DNA of 35,809 bases from positions 1-35,809 of the forward strand of contig JAGYID010000023.1 in assembly GCA_018606725.1 (NCBI GenBank), read 5' to 3'. The position numbers were made by a program, and so were the translations under genes. The notes under the pieces were generated by a model. It saw only the letters and a list, made by a program, of their open reading frames with translations, did not search any database and was not told the DNA's origin. The stretch comes from Acidobacteriota bacterium. Lineage in GTDB: Bacteria > Acidobacteriota > Polarisedimenticolia > Gp22-AA2. Of the stretch, positions 22,138-35,809 are shown piece by piece; positions within the stretch are counted from its first letter, which is position 1, and each line of letters opens with the position of its first letter.

Positions 22138-23385
22138 CTACGGCGCCGAGACGCGGATCTCGGTCATCAGACCGCCGCGCGCCTGCCGGTAGTTGTTCAG
22201 GTCATTCAGGTTCCGGGAGTAGACGAAATACGTCCCGGGCGCCACATCCTTGGTGTCCAGGATGACGTCGTACGCCTCACCGCCCCCGAACGTGATCGAG
22301 TTGGCCATGTACGACATGTCGGCGCCGGTCGGGCCGCGCAGCAGCTTCGCGTCCTTGGCCACCACGCGCATCGGGATGCCGAGCACCTGCACCGTGTGAT
22401 GGGCGTTGGTCGAGACGTTGGACAGGCGCAGCAGGATCCGGTCGCCCTTGACGGCCTCCACGAGGGAGTGGATCGGCTGCCGGAAGCCGCTCACCTCGTT
22501 TTCGATGCCGGCCGGGCTGGTGTCGATGGTGTCGGGATACCCGCGGCCGTTGAACAGCGGATAGCTCGAACGGCTGTTGTAGAACGGATCGGGCTGCACG
22601 TTCATGAACACGTCGTGGAAGTAGCGATCGAAGTCGATCACTTGAAGGGCCGCCTCGACGTTGTACCCGGTCCGGCCGTCGCCGTCGTTGTAAGCGAATT
22701 TGTTGTAATGCCGGCCGCTGCCGGTGGGGTACTCCTTGTCGGTGCCGTTCTGCGCCGGGCGGACGTACAGGTTGCCGATCATTCCGAGCTGGATGTGCTC
22801 CGGCGCCTCGAAATGGCAGTGGTAGAAGTAGGTCCCCGGCCGCACCGCCTGGTACCAGTAGGTGAAGATCGTCCCGATCCTCGGCGCCGGCGACACTTCC
22901 GGCACACCGTCGTGAATCGCCGACTGCTCGGGGAAGCCGTGCCAGTGCACGGTGTGGGCGTCGTCCACGTCGAGCCTGACGAGGAAGCCGGTGTTCCCGA
23001 GGTTGAGGTACAGCTCCTGGCCCTCGTCGAGGAAGATGTTCGGCGCCGGCGCGTTGGCCGCGAGCGCACCGTAGCTCTGGGCCTGCTCTTCGGGGAGCGC
23101 CAGCGGCACCGGGCTGAAACCGAACATGTAGATGGTGTAGCCGTCCGCCATCCTCACGAAGCCGTCGCCGCCCTGGATCCACATGCAGACGGCGTTCGGA
23201 TCGACGTCGAGGACGCCGTTGCCGTTGTGGTCGATGTCCCCTGGCCCCGGAAAATCGCCGGCCGGATCCTTGTCGATGTCGTTGGGGCACTGCAGCTGGT
23301 TGACGGCCGCCGCCGCTCCCGGCAGCGCGAGGCACAGGAGGAACAGCCCCAGCCCCAGGCGGGTCATCGCCGTTCTCGTCCTCAT
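22138..23385 (-). CDS. Multicopper-oxidase-like protein A with type 1 copper and the domain-1 cluster ligands
   Basis: A 415-residue exported two-domain cupredoxin protein (signal peptide LGLGLFLLCLALPGAAAA). Domain 1 has HTVHWHG (His144, His147, His149) and YHCHFEAPEHIQLGM (His189, Cys190, His191, His197, Met202): a full blue type 1 site (His144, Cys190, His197, Met202) plus the domain-1 half of a trinuclear cluster. Domain 2 keeps only AHHTVQ (His329, His330), and the expected second HxH is replaced by FVYSRNLN. This resembles the class of two-domain oxidases with type 1 copper in domain 1, but is incomplete. The start at 23385 is preferred because AAGGAGGAG lies at 23395-23403; an ATG at 23427 overlaps the giant gene's TGA and is an alternative. 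Confidence 0.88.
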   Translation of the reverse strand: MRTRTAMTRLGLGLFLLCLALPGAAAAVNQLQCPNDIDKDPAGDFPGPGDIDHNGNGVLDVDPNAVCMWIQGGDGFVRMADGYTIYMFGFSPVPLALPEEQAQSYGALAANAPAPNIFLDEGQELYLNLGNTGFLVRLDVDDAHTVHWHGFPEQSAIHDGVPEVSPAPRIGTIFTYWYQAVRPGTYFYHCHFEAPEHIQLGMIGNLYVRPAQNGTDKEYPTGSGRHYNKFAYNDGDGRTGYNVEAALQVIDFDRYFHDVFMNVQPDPFYNSRSSYPLFNGRGYPDTIDTSPAGIENEVSGFRQPIHSLVEAVKGDRILLRLSNVSTNAHHTVQVLGIPMRVVAKDAKLLRGPTGADMSYMANSITFGGGEAYDVILDTKDVAPGTYFVYSRNLNDLNNYRQARGGLMTEIRVSAP

Positions 23386-23394
23386 CAGCGCTCG

Positions 23395-23403
23395 CTCCTC
23401 CTT
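23395..23403 (-). promoter_or_regulatory. Ribosome binding site deciding the start of oxidase-like protein A
   Basis: AAGGAGGAG on the minus strand lies about 9-11 nt before the ATG at 23385, directly ahead of a normal-length signal peptide. The competing ATGs at 23427 and 23415 have no such site, although 23427 forms an ATGA overlap with the previous stop. Confidence 0.5.
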
Positions 23404-23423
23404 CCGTGCGGTCATGGGCGCGC

Positions 23424-31259
<7,836 letters not shown>

Positions 31260-31264
31260 GTCTG

Positions 31265-31272
31265 CCTCCTCC
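31265..31272 (-). promoter_or_regulatory. Ribosome binding site deciding the giant gene start
   Basis: GGAGGAGG lies 5 nt before the ATG at 31259, immediately ahead of a typical signal peptide. In-frame sequence extends upstream to 31370 but lacks such a site and would bury the signal peptide. Confidence 0.7.
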
Positions 31273-31426
31273 AACAGCGCCAGACGACGCGCGGCCTGCC
31301 GGCAGCCGTCCGACACCCCACCGGTCCGCGGGTATCCTGCGCAGGGCGTCGTCGCGCTTTGCGGCGCCACGCCGGGCTTTCGAACCTTCCCTGTTCGGCG
31401 ATGTAAAGATAAGGGGCGGGCGATCC

Positions 31427-31442
31427 TCGACTGTTCAGTCGA
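31427..31442. promoter_or_regulatory. 16-bp perfect dyad, possible operator
   Basis: TCGACTG-TT-CAGTCGA has 7-bp arms around two central bases. It lies 168 nt upstream of the giant gene and just upstream, in the transcription direction, of the AT-rich TTATCTTTACAT word. Its symmetry and short spacing look more like a dimer-binding operator than a terminator. Confidence 0.4.
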
Positions 31443-31450
31443 TGCACCCC

Positions 31451-31482
31451 GCCGTGGACAAATCCCCCGAGTTCTCCACGGC
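31451..31482. promoter_or_regulatory. Inverted repeat with 8-bp arms
   Basis: GCCGTGGA at 31451-31458 is the exact reverse complement of TCCACGGC at 31475-31482, with a 16-nt centre. After one mismatched pair, AA/TT extends the match. Next to the dyad at 31427-31442 it may be a second regulatory site upstream of the giant gene. Confidence 0.35.
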
Positions 31483-31604
31483 GCCGTGAGCCCTCACGCG
31501 GGAGCCGGCGCACTACGATTCAGCGTGCTGTGCGAGGGAGGAACGGAACCACCAGCGCGAGTCACCCTCCCAGAGACCCACGACGGCGTCAACGTGGCCC
31601 GACT

Positions 31605-31621
31605 AATGCTCCTAAAGCATT
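31605..31621. other. Hairpin AATGCT/AGCATT
   Basis: Six perfect base pairs with a 5-nt loop in intergenic sequence. It may be part of a structured leader or processed 3' region. Confidence 0.35.
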
Positions 31622-31656
31622 CGCCGGTCAAGAGCGGTGAATGTCGGAATCTCGCC

Positions 31657-31671
31657 TCAGGGAAACCCTGA
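31657..31671. other. Hairpin TCAGGG/CCCTGA
   Basis: Six perfect base pairs closed by a 3-nt loop (AAA on the plus strand, TTT on the minus), 35 nt away from the previous hairpin. Confidence 0.35.
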
Positions 31672-31718
31672 TGCGCCGGTCACGCGGAAGAATGCACGAC
31701 AGGTGCGGACATTCCTAC

Positions 31719-31732
31719 GGCGCATTCGCGCC
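31719..31732 (-). terminator. Hairpin after the response regulator gene
   Basis: GGCGC-GAAT-GCGCC on the minus strand, 20 nt beyond the stop at 31753. The stem is five G/C pairs with a tetraloop. No T-run follows, so termination is possible but not shown. Confidence 0.3.
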
Positions 31733-31752
31733 CGCCCGCCGGAACAGCCGAC

Positions 31753-32457
31753 CTACTTCTGGGCGGCGTCGTGGGCGAGCGCCCAGCGGATCGCGAACTG
31801 CACCAGCTTGCGGGTGTCCCTGAGGTTCAACTTCCCTTTGATGTGCGCCTGATAGGTCTCGATGGTCTTGATGCTCAGATGGAGCTTCGCGGCGATCTCC
31901 TGCGCTCCGAGACCGGCGCCGATGAGCAGGAACACCTCGAGCTCGCGATCGCTCAGGCAGCCGACCGGCGAGTCGGCCCCGTCGCCGGGCTCGCCCGAGA
32001 GCAGCTTCTTCAAGAGAGTCGGCGACAGCCGATCGCTCAGGTACACCTTCCCTTCCAGCAGGGCGCGGATGGCGATCAGCACCTTGTCGCTCGCCTCCCC
32101 CTTGGTGAGATAGCCCCAGGCGCCGGCGCGCAGGGCGCGCTCGACGTAGTACGACTCGTCGTGCATCGACAGGACGAGCGCCGCGATCTGCGGATACTCG
32201 GCGCGCAGCCTCTTGATCAGGTCGATGCCGCTGCCCTTCTTGAGCGACAGGTCGACGACGACGACGTCGGGCCGGCGCGTCCTGATCTGCTCCCAGGCGC
32301 CCGGCTCGTCGGCCGCCTGTCCGCACACCAGCAGATCGGGCTGCGCGTCGATCAGCGCGGCCAGACCCTGGCAGACGATCGGATGATCGTCCACGAGCAG
32401 CACCTGGGCGCGCGTCCCCGCCGGCCGCATCCCCTCGCGTTCCTCGGGCTTCATCAT
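31753..32457 (-). CDS. NarL/LuxR-type response regulator
   Basis: A 234-residue two-component regulator. The receiver domain (residues ~17-130) has the acidic pair in LLVDDHP, phosphoacceptor Asp69 in VVVDLSL, Ser in VLSMHD and Lys in YLTKGE. The C-terminal LuxR-type helix-turn-helix (~165-225) has LSDRELEVFLLIGAGLGAQEIA and HLSIKTIETYQAHI. The start ATGATGA overlaps the kinase stop, so the two are coupled; GGGGGAGA lies just upstream. It is the first regulator upstream of the giant and copper-oxidase operon and the most likely controller of it, though no binding site is proven. Confidence 0.94.
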   Translation of the reverse strand: MMKPEEREGMRPAGTRAQVLLVDDHPIVCQGLAALIDAQPDLLVCGQAADEPGAWEQIRTRRPDVVVVDLSLKKGSGIDLIKRLRAEYPQIAALVLSMHDESYYVERALRAGAWGYLTKGEASDKVLIAIRALLEGKVYLSDRLSPTLLKKLLSGEPGDGADSPVGCLSDRELEVFLLIGAGLGAQEIAAKLHLSIKTIETYQAHIKGKLNLRDTRKLVQFAIRWALAHDAAQK

Positions 32458-34556
32458 CCCGTTTCTCCCCCCTCTCCATGGAACCGGCAGGCGACGACGG
32501 TCCCGCCTTCGGGCGGCGCCGCGATCTCGAGGACGCCGCCGATCGCCCCGGCGCGGTAGCGCATCGAGCGCAGGCCCATGGTGTCGCCGTCCGGCGGCTG
32601 GCGCGGAAAGCCGGTTCCGTCGTCGGCGATCGTCAGACTGTTCTCGTCCCCCTCGCGTCCCAGCCGGATGGTGATGCGTTGCGCCTTGCCGTGCCGGAGC
32701 GAGTTGCTGACCGCCTCCTGGGCGATGCGGAACAGGTGCGTCGCCCTGGCGCGGTCGAGATCGGTCGTCCGGACGCCCCCTTCGACGCGGCAGGCCACCC
32801 CGAACAGCCGCTCGACGTTGTCCGCCAGCGCCTCCAGCGCGCCGCGCAGTCCCTCCTTGTCCAGGTCGATCGGTACCAGCCCGCGGGCGAGGACGCGCGT
32901 CTGCTCGATCGCCTCGCCGATCAGGGTCTTGATCCGCTCCGCATCGTCGGCCTCGCGCAGATCCTTGTCCGCCAGCTTCTGTTGCAGCCCTTTGCTGAGG
33001 AGGGCGGTGCCGGTCAGCACCTGCCCCAGCCCGTCGTGCAGGTCGCGGCCGATCCGCTCGCGCTCCAGCTCCGAGACCTCGACGATTTCCCGCTCGAGGC
33101 GCTTGCGGTGGGTGATGTCGGTGGTGATGACCGTGACGGCGACCACCTGGCCGTCGCGCTCCACCGGCCCGATGCGGGTGGCGTACCACGCCGGCCTGCC
33201 CTCGGGCCCGATGCCCTCGAGGTCGAGGCTGGCGGCCTCGCCGCGCTCAAAGACGCGCTCGAGCGCCCGGCGAAACGCCTCGTGATACGCCGGTGCCACG
33301 TAGTCGAAGGCGCTGGTGCCGACGACCTGCTCGACCCGGAAGCCGGTGATCACCCGGTTGATGAACAGGATCGTCCCCCGGCCGTTGACGGTCATGATGA
33401 TGTCGGGGGCGTGCGTGACCAGGGCGCGCCAGTGCGCCAGCGACGCCTCCTGCTCCTCCAGCACGTGCGCCAGCTCCGAGGCCATGGCGTTGAAGGCGCG
33501 GGCGAGCTTGCCGAACTCGTCGTCGTGCCCCTCCTCGACCCGGTGAGCCCGATCCCCCCGCGCCAGCCGGCCGGTGCCCTCGATCAGGACCCCCAGCCTC
33601 GCGGTGATGCTGCGGGCGATGGCGAAGGCGGCGCCGGCCGCCAGCGCCAGGCCGAGGACCGCCGACGACAGGACGGCGACCACGAAGATGCGCACCACCT
33701 GGAACGCCTCGCTCGTCCTCCACAGCGCGACGAGGTGCAGGCCCTGCGCCGGCGCGCCGGGGTCCGGGATGGCGCCGGTTTCGGTGACCAGGTAGCCCGA
33801 AGCCGCCCGCAGGGCTCCCGGCGAGCCCCCGTGCAGGACGACGCGCCCCGCCGCGGCGATCGAGTCGGGCAGCTCATCGACGAATTCCGGATGCCCCGCC
33901 AGCACCGCGCCGTCCGGCCCGGCGAGCAGGAAGAACCGCCCGTTGTCCTGGGCGCTGCCGCCCAGCATCGCGCCGGTGACGATGTCCTCGAGCGGCCCCC
34001 AGCTCACGGTGGCCACCAGCCAGCCGATCGGGTCGGAATGCAGCCGCGACACGACGGGCGCCGCGATCATGAACTGGCGCGCTGCTGCGGCGCCGGCGGC
34101 CGGGAACCCGCCCATCGACACGCCGGTCCCCGGGTGCGCGTGCAGCGCCGCCTCGTCCAGCGGCCCGTGCCCCCCGATCCGGTCGACGTCGGTCGCGGCG
34201 ATGACCGTCCCGGAGCGATCGAGCACCGCCAGGGCGCCATACTGCCGCGGCCGCCCGCGCTGCAGCTCGAGCAGAAGATTCTCGATGTTGAGGAACCGAT
34301 CCTGCACCAGGACCTCGTCCATGATGGAGAGCCCCGCCCACGACTTCACTTCCCGGCAGCGATCCTCGAGGTAACGATTCACGTCGTCGAGGACGTCCTC
34401 GGCCTGCCCCGTCAGGCTTTCGGTCACCAGCGTCTCGATGGCGCCGCGGCCCGCCAGGATCGCCTGCCAGGTCTCGACCGCGAACGCCACCGCCACGACC
34501 AGGAAGAAGGCCGCGAACAACTTGAAGAACAGGCTCCGCGAGCGCAGCCGGAACAC
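32454..34556 (-). CDS. Membrane sensor histidine kinase (Cache-like, HAMP, PAS, HisKA_3)
   Basis: A 700-residue kinase. One membrane helix (~10-27) is followed by a ~250-residue extracytoplasmic sensor of double-Cache type (two YGALAVLDRSGTVIA / FFLLAGPDGAVLAG sheets), a second helix (~288-316), a HAMP linker, a PAS domain (~375-485, ITHRKRLE at its end), a HisKA_3 dimerisation domain with His507 in RERIGRDLHDGLGQ, and an ATPase domain (QEAVSNSLRHG, DDGTGF, GLRSM). It should phosphorylate the coupled LuxR-type regulator. The start is GTG at 34556, 4 nt after the previous gene's stop, with GGAGA upstream; an ATG at 34604 would overlap that gene by 44 nt. It probably senses a small extracellular molecule, perhaps presented by the upstream binding protein. 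Confidence 0.92.
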   Translation of the reverse strand: MFRLRSRSLFFKLFAAFFLVVAVAFAVETWQAILAGRGAIETLVTESLTGQAEDVLDDVNRYLEDRCREVKSWAGLSIMDEVLVQDRFLNIENLLLELQRGRPRQYGALAVLDRSGTVIAATDVDRIGGHGPLDEAALHAHPGTGVSMGGFPAAGAAAARQFMIAAPVVSRLHSDPIGWLVATVSWGPLEDIVTGAMLGGSAQDNGRFFLLAGPDGAVLAGHPEFVDELPDSIAAAGRVVLHGGSPGALRAASGYLVTETGAIPDPGAPAQGLHLVALWRTSEAFQVVRIFVVAVLSSAVLGLALAAGAAFAIARSITARLGVLIEGTGRLARGDRAHRVEEGHDDEFGKLARAFNAMASELAHVLEEQEASLAHWRALVTHAPDIIMTVNGRGTILFINRVITGFRVEQVVGTSAFDYVAPAYHEAFRRALERVFERGEAASLDLEGIGPEGRPAWYATRIGPVERDGQVVAVTVITTDITHRKRLEREIVEVSELERERIGRDLHDGLGQVLTGTALLSKGLQQKLADKDLREADDAERIKTLIGEAIEQTRVLARGLVPIDLDKEGLRGALEALADNVERLFGVACRVEGGVRTTDLDRARATHLFRIAQEAVSNSLRHGKAQRITIRLGREGDENSLTIADDGTGFPRQPPDGDTMGLRSMRYRAGAIGGVLEIAAPPEGGTVVACRFHGEGGETG

Positions 34557-34560
34557 GTCG

Positions 34561-35232
34561 CTATCTCCGCAGGGCGTAGCGGGCCTGCCCCGGCAGGGCG
34601 CCATCGATCGACAGGACCTTGACCCGCGCCCCGTGCGCCGCCTCGGCCCGCACCAGGGCGAGGAGCCCCCGCCCGGCGGCGACGTATTCGACCGTCACCG
34701 CGTCGGAGGTCACGACCTTGGGCGCCAGGTCGATCTCCCCCTGGGACAGCTTCTCCAGGATCAGGCGGCGCAGCGCGGCGAAGTCCATGCGGTAAACCTG
34801 CCCGAGCAGGAACGACCCCGGCTCGAGCTGTCCCTCCGAGAGGATGACTTTCACCGTCTCGCCCGGCCTCCAGAACCGCTCCCGGAAGAGGAAGAGACGG
34901 CGCAGCTCGTCGAGGCTCAGGTTCGCGACCGGCACGTCGGGGCTGGCGATGACCGCGTAGGACTCTTCGCCCGGCGCGGCGGCCGCGCCGAGGCCGAAGA
35001 GGATCGCCGCGGCGATGGATAGCGTCAAGCCGAGCAGCCTGAACTTCGGGGCCAGTTCGGGATGGCCGAAGGGGTCGTCGTGGGAGGAGGGCGGCGCGTC
35101 CGGACCGGCGCCTCCGGTGTCAGCGCACACGGCCGCACGACCGGACGACAACGCCCAGACCATGACGATCGAGAGGAAGGCTCCCGCGCCCCACCCTCCG
35201 GATTCACCCCGATCCGTGAGGTGGCATTTCAT
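34561..35232 (-). CDS. Periplasmic binding-protein-like domain (PstS/phosphate-binding-like), kinase partner
   Basis: About 223 residues. The last ~130 form a small periplasmic binding-protein-like domain (YAVIASPDVPVANLSLDELRRLFLFRERFWRPGETVKVILSEG...VTSDAVTVEYVAAGRGLLALV). It is related to short PstS-like proteins often annotated as phosphate ABC substrate-binding, but no transporter genes are nearby. The N-terminal ~95 residues are odd, with two hydrophobic signal-like segments (~15-35 and ~66-85), so the true start may lie closer to the second. It lies 4 nt before the kinase GTG, indicating one operon and a likely role in sensing rather than uptake. Confidence 0.75.
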   Translation of the reverse strand: MKCHLTDRGESGGWGAGAFLSIVMVWALSSGRAAVCADTGGAGPDAPPSSHDDPFGHPELAPKFRLLGLTLSIAAAILFGLGAAAAPGEESYAVIASPDVPVANLSLDELRRLFLFRERFWRPGETVKVILSEGQLEPGSFLLGQVYRMDFAALRRLILEKLSQGEIDLAPKVVTSDAVTVEYVAAGRGLLALVRAEAAHGARVKVLSIDGALPGQARYALRR

Positions 35233-35319
35233 CAAAGGTTCCCGAGTCTCCCCTTGTCCTCCCGACGCACGGCCGTCGCCGGCGCGCGTCGATCGCCTGC
35301 GTTCAAACGCCCCGCCCTG

Positions 35320-35809
35320 TTACGGGCAGGTTCGACCGGCCCGCTCGAGGCCGTCCGAACCGCTCCCCAGGGGTCCCTGGCCTTCGGGGCACCGGCTCTC
35401 CGCCCGGACCAGGTAATAGAACGCCGCGCCGATCATGGGATTCGAGACATCCGACGCCGTCGTGTCCGGCCCCCCGTCCGACTCGACGCACGTCCCGTTC
35501 GCAACGAAGTCGCCCGGATCCCCCGAGCGCAGCGTGTCGTACTTGAGCGTCATCATAGCCGCTGGCAAGCAGATCGAATGCCCCGGCCAGGTCGATGACG
35601 CCGGCCCCGTAGACGTTGTCCGGCCCCGGCGCGCCGAGGTCGCGGGCCGATCGTTGCAGCGCGGTTTCGATTTGCGCCACCGTGGCCGGCGGGAACGCCC
35701 CGCCGAGCACCGCCATGCCGCCGGCGACGTGCGGGGCGGCGAACGACGTGCCGGTCGAGATCGTATAGGCATCGGGGAACAGGCCGCCGAAAGTCAGATC
35801 GGCGGTCAG
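35320..35809 (-). CDS. Subtilisin-like (S8) protease, 5' end outside the window, probably frameshifted
   Basis: Entering from the right edge, one frame reads the catalytic-Ser region of a subtilase: GTSFAAPHVAGGMAVL (Ser codon at 35744-35746) followed by VYGAGVIDLAGAFDLLASG. Near 35545-35570 this frame loses sense (it ends at 35303 without recognisable sequence). A second frame then carries a convincing C-terminal domain: YDTLRSGDPGDF, TCVESD, FYYLVRAESRCPEGQG and a stop at 35320 after RTCP. The second half looks like the end of an FN3-like domain whose beginning is missing. Either a small out-of-frame deletion or a sequencing error explains this. Function: exported serine protease, if intact. 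Confidence 0.7.

Larger units (their letters stand above)
31260..31752. other. 493-bp intergenic region rich in inverted repeats
   Basis: No coding frame here is convincing. The region separates the response regulator gene from the giant gene, both on the minus strand, and so must contain the giant operon's promoter and leader. Several perfect dyads occur (31427-31442, 31451-31482, 31605-31621, 31657-31671, 31719-31732), plus CCACG/CGTGG around 31579-31598. On the minus strand TTATCTTTACAT near 31402-31413 is the most AT-rich word and a possible -10 area. No known RNA family was recognised by eye. Confidence 0.5.

Noticed and set aside
31427-31442. Reading the dyad as a LexA (SOS) box because it contains CTGT and ACAG-like words
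   Set aside because: The spacing does not fit the known CTG-N10-CAG or GAAC-N4-GTTC types, and no SOS gene is adjacent.

Overview
This is a high-GC bacterial window with densely packed genes and clear Shine-Dalgarno sequences. It probably comes from an environmental, respiring, diderm bacterium: there are Sec signal peptides, a lipoprotein, an outer-membrane barrel ending in Phe, multiheme cytochromes and a tripartite-type efflux pump. The style of the secreted proteins (FN3-like C-termini, MopE-type Cys/Asp motifs, DUF1111 dihaem protein) would fit Acidobacteriota or a neighbouring soil or sediment lineage. No marker gene is present, so this placement is a weak inference.

Layout. Positions 1-6.6 kb hold ordinary genes: the end of an S9 peptidase (+), a PilZ protein and a dihaem DUF1111-type lipoprotein (-), a DUF418 membrane protein (+), and a secreted Asp-box (BNR) protein (-). 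From 31.26 kb down to 6.72 kb every convincing gene lies on the minus strand, forming a roughly 24.5-kb block of twelve genes with a redox and copper theme. In transcription order this block contains three groups. (i) A 2611-residue secreted protein with a beta-helix region and two MopE-type motifs, three multicopper-oxidase-like proteins and a small secreted protein. (ii) A cytochrome-b-like membrane protein, a 23-haem and a 10-haem cytochrome c, an outer-membrane beta-barrel and a membrane-anchored 4Fe-4S/flavin oxidoreductase. (iii) A CusB-like adaptor and a CusA-like Cu(I)/Ag(I) RND pump. Upstream, on the same strand at 31.75-35.23 kb, lie a LuxR-type response regulator, its sensor kinase and a periplasmic binding-protein-like gene. 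The window ends inside a subtilisin-like protease that looks frameshifted.

How they may work together (inference). Group (ii) has every part needed to move electrons between the quinone pool and the cell exterior: a dihaem b-type membrane protein, 33 c-type haems and a barrel that could house a cytochrome. Group (i) would supply secreted copper enzymes and a very large surface protein. The most striking point is that the copper ligands of one two-domain multicopper oxidase appear to be divided between two adjacent genes, while a third paralogue has lost nearly all of them. This suggests a heteromeric split oxidase. Group (iii) would protect the periplasm from copper. The binding protein, kinase and regulator upstream may sense an extracellular ligand and control the block across a 493-bp intergenic region rich in inverted repeats.
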